Positions 11,299 to 22,791 of a DNA stretch of 64,000 nucleotides are shown in pieces. The notes beneath the pieces were generated by a model that searched no databases, was not told the origin of the DNA, and was given only the letters and a program-made list of their open reading frames with translations. The DNA is from Trichoderma breve. Lineage: Eukaryota > Ascomycota > Sordariomycetes > Hypocreales > Hypocreaceae. Each line of letters opens with the position of its first letter. The first letter of the stretch is position 1. The stretch spans positions 4,464,001 through 4,528,000 of the forward strand of contig NC_079234.1 of the NCBI RefSeq assembly GCF_028502605.1. Reading direction: 5' to 3'. The translations under genes and the position numbers were made by a program.

Positions 11299-11564
11299 CT
11301 TGATTACATTGGCCAATTTATATAATGTTTTATGCAAAAAGACGGAGTTTAGGTTCATTACTCAAATCAGATGCCAAAGAGATACTGGCCATCCTTGTTT
11401 ACTACTTTTTCTACTTTAGAAGAAATCTTGATTCTCTTAGCAACTTTTTTATTTTTGTTTTACTTCTCTGTCGTGTACTCTAGAGATCTTACTCCTTTTC
11501 CATCTACATGAGAATGTAACCCTTTAGATCTCAGGCTACTCTTTTAGCACACAGTCTATGCTGT

Positions 11565-14500
11565 CTACTCCAACTTGAGCTGCTCAAACTGCTTAATCGT
11601 CTCCTCCAAGCTGTGCTTCTCCTGCTTGGCATCAGCCAATCTCTTGAGGTCTCCCTCCTGGACGGCCGCCGACACCTTCTCCTTGTATCCAGGATCTGCG
11701 AGGAGCTTCTCCTGCTTCTGGATGTTGGTGGTGGTCTTCTCGAGCTTCTTCTGTGCCTTTGTAATTTCGGCATCCATGTCCACCCGGCCCTTGACGTGCA
11801 GGAAGACGGAGGCAGCGGTAGAAACGGGGTAAGCAACGCTACCTAGAGGTCGAGGAGCGTCGGGGCCGACGACCTCCATGGTCTTGACGCTCTTGCCGCT
11901 GAGCGACTTGATCGAAGACACTTCGTTCTTGCAAGTCTTGAGAGACTCTGGGTTGTACGCCTGGATGATGACTATTTTGGATGTCATGTTAGATAATGGA
12001 GCAGGCCGATTTGTTATAGGAATCTACTTACTCTCAGCGTCCTCCTTGATGGCATACTCTGACATGAGCGATCGGGAAGCCTTGGTGCAGTCGAGCACAA
12101 GCTCATAAGCGGCCTCTGACGCCGGGTCGTCAAGAACAGCATCGTAGGTAGGGTACTTGGCAACCATGATGGACTTTGTCTCATCGCTGGGTCTTCGGGG
12201 CATTCTCTGCCACATCTCCTCGGTGATGAAAGGCATGAAGGGGTGGATCATGGTAAGAGCTCCCTCCAGAGCAGTGTACAAAGTCTGGATAGCCGAGTTG
12301 CGCTCCTCCTCAGTGCCATCGCGGATAATGGCCTTTGAGTTTTCAATGTACACGTCACAGAGCTCGTTGTACCAGTAACGGTAAACAATGATTGAGGACT
12401 TTGAGAACTCTCGATCGGCAAGGGCGATGTTGATCTCCTTGGCGGCCTGGTTCATCTTGTGGAGAATCCATCTCTCGGCCAGAGTCTTACCAGGAACGGC
12501 ACCAGTTTTTGAGGGAACAAAGTCCTGGGGCAGACTTCCCAAGACGTACTTGGTTGCTTGGAACTAATGCTGATGTTAGCCGCAAAAGAAAGAGATCAAA
12601 AGATGCTGGATTTTCCATGACGTACAATCTTGTTGCAGAATTTTCGGTAGCCGTGAATACTAATGACGATGTCAGCGGTGTCGGGAGGAATCAACATTGA
12701 GATTTGCTTACATCTTGACTTCCAAGTTAATGTCACCACCACCGGTTGTGGCATTGATCATGGTGAAGCGGAGTGCGTCAGCTCCGCACTCAGGAATGCC
12801 ATCGGGGAAGGCAGTCTTCTGGTACTTGGTGGCCTTCTGGACCTCGCTGGGGTGCAGATTACCCTGAAGAAGCTTCGCATGCAAATCTTCCAGTTTGATA
12901 CCGGCAATGACATCGAGCGGGTCAACGACGTTACCCAGACTCTTGCTCATTTTCCGGCCCTCTGAATCTCTGACGAGACTGTGGCAGTAGACCTCCTTGA
13001 AGGGAACCTGTCCTGTTAGCTTCAAGCTGAGCATGATCATTCTGGCAATCCAGAAGAAGAGAATATCCCAGCCAGTCTCAAGGACGCTCGTAGGGAACAG
13101 CTTTTCAAAGTCAAGTGTCTTCTCAGGCCAGCCCAAAGTGCTGAACGGCCACAGACCAGATGAGAACCAAGCTATACTAGTGTTAGTGCCAAAGTAGTAA
13201 ACAGATGTATGCCGTATATAAACTCACTATCAAGGACATCTTCATCCTGCTCAAGAGTGAAGGTCTTGCCAGGGAAAGCCGCCTGGGCTTTCTTCTCTGC
13301 TTCTTCTCTGGTTCTTCCGGTAAACCAGAGCTTGTCTTCGGGGATGCCCTCAGAGCCACCCTCAATCTTGGCAAAGTATGCAGGGCATCTGTGACCCCAC
13401 CACAGCTGTCGGCTGATACACCAGTCATTGATGTCCTCCAGCCAGCGGAAATAGCTCTTTTCAGCGCTCTCGGGCTGAATCTTAATCTTGCCATCTCGAA
13501 CGGCCTGAAGAGCGGGCGCAGCGAGCTCCTTCATTCTAACCCACCACTGGGGCTTCATGATGGGCTCGATGATGTCCTTGGACTTTTCACACAGAGGAAC
13601 TTTCATGGGGTTGTCCTTCTTGTCCACATACAGCCCCTTCTCCTTCAGAGCATCCTGGATGGAGTATCTGACATCGAAGCGCTTCTGGCCCTTGTATGGC
13701 CCAGCATTCTCGTTCATCAGTCCATCGTCAGTGAGGATATTGATGAATTCCAGCTTGTGCTTCTGGCCAAGTGTGAAATCGTTGGGGTCATGGGCCGGAG
13801 TCAGCTTGACGGCTCCGGTTCCGAATTCCATGTCGACATACTCGTCGGCGATGATGGGCAGCTTGCGACCCGGGATGAATGGGTGGACGGCGTTCTTGCC
13901 AATCAGATGCGTGTATCTCGCGTCCTTGGGGTGAACAGCAATACCAGTATCACCCAGCATGGTTTCAATACGGGTAGTGGCAACCTCGACAGTCTCGTCG
14001 CTACCCTCGATAGGGTACTTGAAGTGAACAATGACACCGAATTCGACCTTCTTATCGTAACCGGGGACATCGAGGAGCGTCCTTCCAGTGAGCTCCTTGT
14101 TCTGGACCTCGAGGTTCGAAAGAGCTGTGTTAAGCTTTGTGCACCAGTTGACAAGTCTGTTGGCACGGTAAATGATGCCCTCCTCGTGAAGCTGAACAAA
14201 AGTTTCGACGACGGCCTTTGTCAAGTTGGGATCCATGGTGAAAGCTGCATATTGTTAGCCCTAAAGAAACAGAACTCCAAACCCTCGCTTGAATTGATAA
14301 TACACACCTTCCCGGCTCCAGTCAAAAGAGCTACCCAAGCTAGTCAAAGCCTTGTTGATACGCTTGTGGTAATCCTCCTTCCACTCCCAGACGGTCTCAA
14401 CGAACTTCTCTCGGCCGAGGTCATGTCTGGTCTGCTGTTTCCGTCTCCAGAGCATGTTCTCAACAACACTCTGAGTAGAGATACCGGCATGGTCGCAACC

Positions 14501-15278
14501 AGGAAGCCACAGAGTAGTCTTGCCTTGCATCCTGTTCCATCGGATCATGAGATCCTGAAGCGAGTCGCCCAGGGCGTGTCCCATGTGCAAGTTACCAGTG
14601 ACATTGGGAGGCGGGTGGACAATGACGAAGCTACCTTCGTCCTTGACGTTTCCATCTGCAGTGAACTCGGGCTTGAAAAACCCCTCCTTCTCCCACCAAG
14701 TATACCATGCGGACTCGACGGCAATGGGGTTGTATGCCTTGAAGTGAGGGTCGTCGAACGATCGGATGCGCTTCTTCTCTCCAACGGGGGTATCTTCGAC
14801 GTACTCGGGTAGCGGCTCCTCCTCTACCTTCTCCTTCTTTGCCTTTTTCTCCTTGACGGGAGCAGCGGCGGCGGCAGCAGCCTTTGCTTTTTTCGCTTCG
14901 AGTTTGGCGGCCTTTTCAGCCTTCTTGCGCTCCTTCTCTACTGAAAGGGTAAGTTAGATAGCAGCTCTTGGGAAATAAGATTGAACGTGGAGAAATTGGG
15001 ATCCCTTACACTCCTTTTCGGACTTTACTTTCGCAGGCCCCTCGGGAGCAGGGACAACGCCAGCATCTTGACCAGAGGCGTGCTCTCCAGGAGCAGCAGA
15101 TTGGGTCGAGTTGGCAATCTCTTGCTTGACCTCGCCGGAGACCTTGGGAGGCGCGGTGTTGGTTTCCTGGATACCCTCAGTCGCCGCGACTATGAACCGT
15201 CCATATTAGTGACAATCTTCAACCGCCTTGTTCTAACAGTAACGTACTGGGATTTCCTCGTCCAGAGTTGGTCGCCAT
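11565..15278 (-). CDS. VAS1: Valyl-tRNA synthetase (cytosolic and probably mitochondrial)
   Basis: This class Ia synthetase charges tRNA-Val. Eight exons are inferred: 15248-15278, 15010-15189, 14308-14940, 13228-14244, 12712-13171, 12626-12659, 12032-12563 and 11565-11971. They sum to 1,098 codons, normal for the family. The order is a Lys/Ala/Glu-rich N-terminal appendix, the HIGH-type motif HMGH in [22 protein letters not shown], the editing domain, the KMSKS motif in [14 protein letters not shown], the anticodon-binding domain, and a C-terminal coiled coil ([19 protein letters not shown]). Exon 6 is only 34 nt. The ATG at 15278 gives the cytosolic form. Upstream, 38 further in-frame codons look like a mitochondrial presequence without an ATG. 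Yeast VAS1 also makes both forms from one gene. Confidence 0.95.
12626..12659 (-). other. 34-nt micro-exon of valyl-tRNA synthetase
   Basis: This micro-exon encodes part of [13 protein letters not shown] between introns of 52 bp (12660-12711) and 62 bp (12564-12625). Both flanking introns have GTAAGC or GTACGT donors and TAG acceptors. Phase is preserved only if the exon is included. Confidence 0.75.
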
Positions 15279-15392
15279 GATTGCACGTGTGGTGGTAAAA
15301 GATCTTGCAGGATAAACTGGCCGCACTCGAAGTGCTCGAGCCGCGAATCTGAACGTCGTGCTGGATGTTCTTCGGGGAAGCCCTAGAGTGAA
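15279..15392 (-). promoter_or_regulatory. Possible non-AUG-initiated mitochondrial presequence of valyl-tRNA synthetase
   Basis: In frame with the VAS1 ATG, 38 codons upstream are open back to a TGA and contain no ATG. The encoded peptide is rich in Arg, Ser, Thr and Ala with no Asp or Glu. It includes TTFRFAARALRVRP and ends ARSFTTTRAI just before the ATG, resembling a matrix-targeting and processing sequence. Tandem ACG codons with A at -3 lie at 15354-15359, 26-27 codons before the ATG. Yeast ALA1 is known to start its mitochondrial form at tandem ACG codons. Use of this start here is inference. Confidence 0.6.
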
Positions 15393-15494
15393 TTGGCCTC
15401 CTCGTCAATCCTAAGCGTCAAAAGTTCACTTTGGAAAAGACCGGCTCTGATTGCGCTATCGGGATCCAGAGTCAAAGTTTCTTGGTCTGAAATT

Positions 15495-15501
15495 TGAGTC
15501 A
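15495..15501. promoter_or_regulatory. TGAGTCA box upstream of VAS1 (Gcn4/CPC1-type)
   Basis: TGAGTCA is the palindromic consensus of the cross-pathway (general amino-acid) control activator. It lies about 217 bp upstream of the VAS1 ATG, in the region shared with the divergent gene at 15813. Aminoacyl-tRNA synthetase genes are known targets of this pathway in fungi, so a role is plausible but inferred. Confidence 0.5.
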
Positions 15502-15812
15502 CTGCCCTTATCAGGTGGGATGTTGAGGGGTGTGGCGGTGCCGCGGGGTTCAGATCGTAATTTGGGTCCAATTTGCGATCAAGCCACAATGAGCGCCACA
15601 GACGCTCTTACATGGGCAAACCAACTTGACTAAGGAATTCCATGTAAACCGACGTTCTTCAGCATCATCATCTTTCCATGAAAACTTCTTCATTTTGGGT
15701 TTTTCCATTTAGTAATGACGCATTCATTATAAAGAACTACTTGAGAATCTGTCTTTAAAGAAATTCAGCTAGCATAATCTTGGCGCATGTTTAGCCTGGC
15801 CTCTTGTATAAA

Positions 15813-17439
15813 ATGATCATCCGGCTATCCCAACAGGCTGCGAGAGGCTTGCTTTCACGGAGAGGCTCATCAGCTTTGCGAAAAGCCTATTCAAGCTCTT
15901 CTGGTAACAGTCAAACCAGATTTACGTATGCTCCGAAAGCGGATGAGAAGGTAAGATATGTTTTTAAAATTTGTGGATATCAATTCGTTAATGGTTCTTA
16001 GATCAACTATGGAGAGCTCTTTGAGAAACTGAGAAGCAAAAAAATCTTGGAAAATGCCAACGGCCACAACGCTGCAGTGCTCCTCGCAACGCCCAGCTTT
16101 TCCAAAGACCTAGAAGATGAAAATCTCATGGGAGATTTTGCTAGATTGATGGCTGGTTCTGCGGACGTGGGGAGATTCCATGTGTTAAGCGCTGTGGTCG
16201 ACCATCTGGCAGCCCCCATAGGTTCACTGAGGCCTCTCCAGGGAGTGTCAGTCCTACGAGGCCAATTGGATGATATGTTGCCGCACCTGTGGCAGCAGAA
16301 TCCTCCAAAGTCCAAAGATGATGCAGATTCAGTGTCTGCTCTCACCTTTAGCCTGGGAGATCCCTCATTAACGCTGCCGCTGGCCAGAACTACATTCCAC
16401 AACAATAGAGCGTCTACACTTTTGCTATCTGAGTTTGATTTGACGCAAAATCCTCCTAAACTCGCTAGCCAAACAGAAAAGCACTCACAATTTGTGAAAG
16501 TCTTACTGGATAACGACCTCAAATCTTTAGCCCAACTCGACACGTGGGCGCCCCTGATGCCGTTGACGCAGCCCCGAACAGTGACCGAGAGCTTCGGTAA
16601 TATCATTCGAGGAATTGAAGTTGACGGAACCACTATTCCCGCGTCTACTGAGCTGGAAGACATTGTAAATGCACTTCATAAACAAAATGCCGAATCTGGA
16701 GTTTTATCTGGGCCTGTTGGAGTCTGGGCAATGGTTACCCCTAACCCAGAGACGTCAGGCGCATTGGAAGAATGGCTTGAAGAAGCCCCCGAGCCAATAT
16801 CGGCCCTGCCAGATGTTGATGATATCAGAGATACTGTAAAAGCCACCGCCCAACATCTCAAACTGCTTTATAGTCATGGCGGCCGTCTGTACAAGATATG
16901 TAAGTGTGAAGCTCGCAAAGATAACATGTTTCTTAAGGCAAAATGTGAGCTGATGATATGAATTAGTGAGCGGCGGCGGCGGCTGGGGAGCCAAGAAGGG
17001 ATTACTATCCCTTGATCCTCAACGAACGCATTTTTCCCTGTCAGAAGAGGAAGAGATGCAGAACTTTATACAGTCAATGAACGGTGGTGGCTTCACTCCT
17101 GAGGGCTCACAGATCCAGTTCTTCATGTCAGCACCGGCTCTTCCAGACGTTACGGAACCCTTTGTCCCTGGTGTTGCGTTTGGCATTGCTGGAGATGTTG
17201 CAGTTCCCAGAGAGCCCGAGCCAATCGAAGGCTTCATCGGACAGCATTTTGGCGCTCTTTCGAACTCGGCTGTCTATCTCTCTGGCCGGGGCCTACCTGG
17301 TGGTAAAGAAACGAAACTCAGCGTCCCACACTCACGAGTATATGGGAGGGAGCCCGAAGGGGAGTTGGGTGTTTGGGGAAACTTGACGTATGAGTTGGCG
17401 GACGTTGGAACAATTGTGTTGGCAGGACTGAAGCACTAA
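15813..17439 (+). CDS. Conserved mitochondrial protein of unknown function
   Basis: Three exons are inferred: 15813-15950, 16002-16899 and 16967-17439 (introns 51 and 67 bp). They give 502 residues. The N-terminus (MIIRLSQQAARGLLSRRGSS, then ALRKAYSSSS) is an Arg/Ser-rich amphipathic presequence, so a mitochondrial location is likely. The middle starts NAAVLLATPSF and includes a VVDHLAAP segment. The C-terminal part begins with a Gly-rich SGGGGWGAKKGLLSLDP motif created across the second splice junction, followed by GVAFGIAGDV and YLSGRGLPGG. The layout vaguely recalls FIST-type sensory domains, but I cannot assign it. It is divergent from VAS1 and converges on the dehydrogenase gene with only about 75 bp between stops. 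Confidence 0.8.
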
Positions 17440-17515
17440 CAAGGCCATTCTATCTAATAGCTGTATATATCACCTCTCATCATCAACTATATACTATCCA
17501 AATAATCGCAACTAT

Positions 17516-18556
17516 TTACTCTGTCTTCTTCTTCTTCATCTCCAGTCCCTCTGCCATCACCGTTGCAACATCATCCAAGCTAGTCCCTCTCTTCCTCTTC
17601 CCAATCTTCTCCTGCCCAAGAACCCCATCTTCGGCAACCGCCTTGTAAACCCCAGCAATGCCCTCAAACACCGTCCTATCCCAGCCGCCCTCCTCATGGA
17701 ACGTCTTGGAAATCTCCTCCATCTCCCTCACCCATCTATAGGCCTTTGGCGGCATCCCCGGCACGCCCTTTTCCGCTCTGGTTAGCATCGCCGGCACCAT
17801 CTGGTTGAGCTCTAACTTTAACTCATCCACCACACCAAGCCGATGCGCTGTCGTAAAAGACTGCGTCACCAACGCTGTGAATCCCTTTGTGATGGACGCA
17901 AAACACATCTTGAGACCGCTCGCCGCACCAATCTCCTCCGAAATGGATCGTAGCTGCAGTACGGACGCGAGCTTCTCCCCGTCCGGCAACGACGTCAACG
18001 AATGAGGCCCCGAAATGGGAATACTCGGCTGATCCCACACGGCTTCTTCGCCCTCTTGGCTAGGTTTCTTGAGACTTGGGGGTCCGCCCAGGATGCAGGC
18101 GTCGATGAACTTGACAGGCACCCTCGCCTTTTCAAAGAGCGCCACGATGCTCTTACACGTCGATGGTGCAACGGCATTCAGATCGACATAGTAAAGCGTC
18201 TCTTTCCTCGAACCACCCGACGAGGCATCAACAATTCGCTGAGCCGTGGCCTCGGCATCGCGAGGCGGGACGACTGAGAAGATGACATTGCACTGCTGGA
18301 CAAGCTCCAAATCGGACGAGAGAAGCTCGACACCGGCATTGCGGGCTCTCTCAATTGTGTCTTCGCTAAAGACGAGCTTTTAGTTCACAAATTCTATGTA
18401 GACTTGGTTCAGGTTCCTCAACACTCCTACTCACCTACGTCCTTGACAGTTTGTAGAGACGGGGAAGCCATGCGCAATTAAGAGCCTGGCAATGCCAGCG
18501 CCCATATCACCCAACGACAAAATGCCGACTTTTGTTGGCACACTGCTACTCGCCAT
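17516..18556 (-). CDS. 6-phosphogluconate dehydrogenase-like NAD(P)-binding protein with DUF1932-type C-terminus
   Basis: Two exons are inferred, 18435-18556 and 17516-18365, around a 69-bp intron (GTGAGT, CTAAAA, TAG). They give 323 residues. The N-terminal Rossmann fold has KVGILSLGDMGAGIARLL and a following VIFSVVPPRDA strand, as in beta-hydroxyacid dehydrogenases. The centre has YYVDLNAVAPST and FIDACILGGPPS, the substrate-loop region of this superfamily. The helical C-terminal half with KMCFASITKGFTAL contains the Lys expected at the active site of the family. The last residues are Lys-rich (MKKKKTE), unusual and possibly a nuclear or peripheral signal. The substrate cannot be told from the sequence. 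Confidence 0.85.
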
Positions 18557-19144
18557 TTTGATAGGTGATATCTATCCAGTAGATTTTTTTTTATTGAGAG
18601 AGGAGGGGTAGATAAGAGCGATGTGCCTACTAAACTGCACTTTATGAGTTGCAGCAATGGCGTATTAAAGATCTTAGCTGACGAAATAGTGTACATCAAG
18701 TTATATCCGGGCCGCGATATCATCTGGTTGATATGGCGCTTGTCAATGGTGGATCTACCCGGCTAATGGCTATGAATACCTAGCGAGACTCCAAACAACC
18801 AAGTTGAAGGGTATCCTTGCTATGGACCCTGCATATCAAGATAATATGTCGTCATTGTCGAGTGCGAGGCATCGTTAACTCCTATCTCTCAGAAATACGC
18901 CCATCTCTTTGGTACGCTTGAAATGCGGCCTGGGTCTACAAACTTTGGAAGTCACAGGCAATGGTGAAGCAACATGTCATAACTTGACCCGAAAAGCAAT
19001 ACATTCGTAATGACAACACACCCTGCTTAATTATATATATGCACTGTCCTCCCATGCTTCAGATGGCATTTTCTGTAAAACGAGTCCAATACTCCAATAC
19101 CCTCATAAAACACATTCCCCTTTACCAAAACATAATGATCCAGG
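18557..19144. other. Intergenic, upstream of the dehydrogenase and downstream of yra1
   Basis: No gene seen. The stretch is AT-rich and presumably holds the dehydrogenase promoter and the yra1 3' untranslated region. Confidence 0.5.
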
Positions 19145-20756
19145 TTACTCAATCATGTCAATGTCATCAGCGTTAGCGGGTGCAGTAGCCTCTCCGCTGG
19201 GCGCAGCAGCAGCTTCCGCAGCAGGCTCTGGGGCACCGCCGTTGGCGTTGAAGTAGTCCTCCATCTCGGCGTCCAGTTCCTCCTGCGTCTTCTTGAGTCG
19301 GGGTGTGTTTGTTCGTGCAGCACGGTCGCTTCCTCCGTTTCCTCCGTTTCCTCTGCCTCCCCGGCCACCACGAGCAGCATCCTGATCCCTTCCACCACCC
19401 TCTCGTCGGGCACCAGGGCGGCGCCCTCCACCTCCACCTCCACGGCGAGGCGGCATGGGGCTTCTGGAGCGACTTCCGCCTGGAACATATCGATCAATGC
19501 CCCTGCGAGCGGCATCTTCTTCATCGTATCGGCGAGGAGAGAGTGATCGAGATCTGCCACCAGGAGCAGAAATGCGTTCGGACAAAGGCTTGCCTGGCAT
19601 CACAGCAGTATCAAACGGGTTTCGAGAAGGCCCACTTGACATGATGGACAAACGAATTGGCTGGCCTATACAATCTTGTCAGTAACAAAAAACTAGACAG
19701 CGAGTTCGTTTAGAGAGATGTACCGTTCGCATTGGCACCATCGAATTGTCTCACAGCCTCTGCGGCATCGTCTTTGCTTTCATACGTTACGAAAGCTACG
19801 CCTTCGGACCGTCCAGACCGATCATAACGCAGTTGCAGCTTTGTGATGGGGCCAATTCTTCGGAAAAGTTCCTGTCATCATGTCAGCTGCGGCTTCAGGG
19901 TGTCTTTCACCCCCAAAGTGACATACATCGAGATCCTCCTCGGTGAGATCGTAGTGGATATTTTCGACTCGGAGTCGTGCGCCGCGGGCATCTCCCCTAT
20001 CAAAGAGAGTTAGCAAAAAGGGGAGGCTTTGAAGCATGGATTCTCTGATTTATGAGTAGGCTTACCCGCTGGGAGACTCGCGCCTGCGACGCGGTGCAGG
20101 GCCTCTGTTGCGATACGCTGGAAATTATGAGTTGGGTTCAATGGAGAGGAATGGGTTTAATAGAGGCAGGATGTGACTATACTGTTCTCTTCATATCGAT
20201 CATGTACCCATTCGCTGCACCAATGGCATCAGTATGTATTCGGTTGTTTGTAATATATGGCTTCTCAGGACCAACCTATCCAAGTTTCGAGGCTCGTTGC
20301 GGAGAGACTGCGCGGTCGACCAAAGAGCTGGTTAGCGAGGAAATCACAGCGTAAGATCCAGTCACGGATCGGCAAAAAACTCCGAAAATCGATTGACCGA
20401 AGGAGTGCGCAGAGCAATTGACGAAGTCGAGTGCCAGACGATTCAGAGGAAGGAGAGGAAGGGCTCAGTTTCAACCTTTGACCGAGTGGCGAGTCAGCCT
20501 CGCGTACCAGCTGGAAGCCTGCAAAGGGGACGACAACACGTACCTTTTTCACCCCGTCACGGGGATAGTCTTGACGGTCACGACGGCGGTCGCCACCGCG
20601 TCGGGTTCGAGATCCATTGCTGCGCTGATGAACGAGTTAGCCATGGTCTTGCGACTTCGGGGGAAGACGAGGCTGGCGGTATAGAAATGGGATGCGTGCA
20701 CCAACCTTGTCTGCAATGATTTCGTCGAGGCCGCGGTCCATCTTATCAGAAGCCAT
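19145..20756 (-). CDS. yra1: Yra1/ALY-REF-type mRNA export adaptor (RRM protein)
   Basis: This RNA-annealing adaptor hands spliced mRNA to the export receptor. Eight exons are inferred: 20706-20756, 20544-20624, 20276-20307, 20183-20214, 20066-20117, 19927-19996, 19724-19871 and 19145-19665. They sum to 329 codons in continuous phase. The N-terminal MDRGLDEIIADK is the conserved REF N-box. Next come an Arg/Gly/Asp-rich stretch, EPRNLDSEWVHDRYEEN, and an RRM with RNP2-like LRVENIHY and RNP1-like RSEGVAFVTY. The C-terminal half has RSRSLSPRRYDEEDAARRG, RGG-type repeats, and an acidic end (DDIDMIE). Three exons of 32, 32 and 52 nt would be missed by simple frame scanning. Its introns range from 55 to 236 bp. 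Confidence 0.88.
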
Positions 20757-21609
20757 TGCGAAGATGGAGGTAAGAGATGCTGCAGATAGATGTATACTCG
20801 CGCGGCTCTGGCCTAAGGACTCAACAGTAGAGGATGCTTGGGAGAAAAGAAACGTTTTGAGTCGTGACAACTGAAGGCGGAATTGTACCTGCTAGAAATG
20901 CACCGACGACTACTAGCGATGGAAGCCGGGAGCGGTACCACTCAGGCACATGCGCAGAGCAGGGGGGTTTCGGAGTGCCCAGTGCACTCTTAGTCTATCG
21001 CTACAGGTATTACTACAGGCGTTGGGGGACTGGATGGATCTTTTTTTGGCTCCCATCTACTTTTGTCAGGCACACACCGCATTGACCATTTACGACATTG
21101 AAGCGATTCACTCCATTCTTGGAGATAATTTTCAGATTGATCCAGAGCAGAGAGTTGCATTGACTTTTGGCAGTACCACTTTGAGTACATGTAAATTGTC
21201 AGAACTGCCCGTAGCATGCGCTGGTGTTATCAATTGATCCATCGAGAAATTTTATACCTACGATAGGCCTAGCCTGACATAATCGGAGACCCCTGATTTA
21301 GAGGCAATTGCTCGTATTTTTGACTCTGTCCTTTTCCCCAAGTACCACTTGGTACTAGCGAGGGCGTACAGTACCAGAGCACGAGCAGTTTGCTCTGCCT
21401 TCTTTCGCAACTCCTGCACAGACGACCAATCTTCAACGTCCATGCCCTGACGCTCGTTTCTGCTGGACGCATCAGTGTCTTTTTCTTCTTCTTCTTCTCA
21501 TCTATCCCTCCCATCCAAGCGCCGCGCTGCCCTCCGGTCGAATTGATCGCGATAACGAAACGAAACCAACCCTCTACACCATCACCACCGCCCGCCAAAA
21601 TCAGGCTCC
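20757..21609. promoter_or_regulatory. Divergent promoter region between yra1 and the mannosyltransferase gene
   Basis: An 853-bp region between two divergent genes. A CT-rich tract just upstream of the plus-strand gene (about 21,475-21,510, TTTTTCTTCTTCTTCTTCTC) is typical of fungal transcription start regions. No other element was recognised. Confidence 0.45.
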
Positions 21610-22791
21610 ATGGCTCGTCCCATGGGGTCAGTCCGCCTCAAGAAGGCCAATTCCTCGACGTTGATCCTGGGAGCGGTGCTTTGCATTTTCATCATCATCT
21701 TCCTCGTCTCGCCCTCGAGCCCCGCCTCTACCGGCCGCCTGTCTACCATCGTCTCGGCCCAGCATCACCTATCGCCCCCTACCTCGCCGTACCAGAGCCC
21801 GCGGTCAGGTGCTGTCCAAGGCCCTCCGCCGGTTACGCGATACAATCTCAACAAGGTCACCGTCACGTCCGATCCGGTTAGGAACCAGGAGCACATCCTG
21901 ATCCTGACGCCTATGGCCAGGTTCTACCAACAATACTGGGACAATCTCTTGCACCTCAGCTACCCCCATGAGCTGATTACTCTGGGCTTCATCCTGCCCA
22001 AGACCAAAGAGGGAAACCAGGCGACATCCCTTCTGCAGCAGCAGATCCAAAAGACCCAGCATGGCCCAGAGAAGGACCGCTTCAAAAGCATCATCATCCT
22101 GCGCCAAGACTTTGACCCTGCCGTGGCGTCCCAGGACGAAAGCGAGCGCCACAAGCTGGGCAACCAAAAGGCCCGCCGTGAGGTCATGGCCAAGGCACGC
22201 AACTCGCTACTCTTCACAACATTGGGCCCGTCCACCTCATGGGTGCTGTGGCTCGACGCCGACATCGTCGAGACTGAGCCAACGCTGATCCAAGATCTTG
22301 CGGCCTTCGACAAGCCCATCATCGTTGCCAACTGCTTCCAGAAATACTACAACCCCGAGACCAAGAAAATGGATGAACGGCCGTACGACTTCAACAGCTG
22401 GCAGGACAGCGAGAATGCGCTGAAGATGGCGGAGCAGATGGGGCCGGATGACATCCTGCTCGAGGGCTACGCTGAGCTTGCAACCTACAGAACTCTTCTT
22501 GCGTACATGAGCACTCCCGGTGGCAAGCAGGACCTGGTGGTGCCCCTCGACGGAGTTGGCGGCACCGCATTGCTGGTCAAGGCTGACGTGCACCGTGACG
22601 GAGCCATGTTCCCTGCCTTTTCTTTCTACCACCTGATTGAGAGCGAGGGTTTCGCCAAGATGGCTAAGCGATTAGGATGGCAGCCGTATGGGCTTCCCAA
22701 CTACAAAGTAAGCCACCAATCTCTTTATTTCAAGTTTCAAGCACGTCTTATCTAACATTAACTTCTCTAGGTCTACCATTATAATGAGTAA
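21610..22791 (+). CDS. ANP1: Anp1/Mnn9/Van1-family alpha-1,6-mannosyltransferase, Golgi mannan polymerase subunit
   Basis: This is a type II Golgi membrane glycosyltransferase that extends the alpha-1,6-mannan backbone of N-glycans as part of a mannan polymerase complex. Two exons are inferred, 21610-22707 and 22771-22791, with a 63-bp intron (GTAAGC, TCTAAC, TAG). They give 372 residues ending NYKVYHYNE. A short cytosolic Lys-rich head is followed by one membrane segment (about residues 19-34, LILGAVLCIFIIIFLV) and a Pro/Ser-rich stem. The catalytic domain has ILILTPMARF, the metal-binding DxD in VLWLDADIVETEP, and GGTALLVKADVHRDG. The last exon codes only seven residues. Which of the three paralogues it represents is uncertain. 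Confidence 0.88.

Noticed and set aside
13205..14812. 535-codon plus-strand open frame opposite VAS1
   Set aside because: It is exactly antisense to the ValRS exons and crosses the introns of that gene. Its composition mirrors the sense codons, and no start context or domain supports it.
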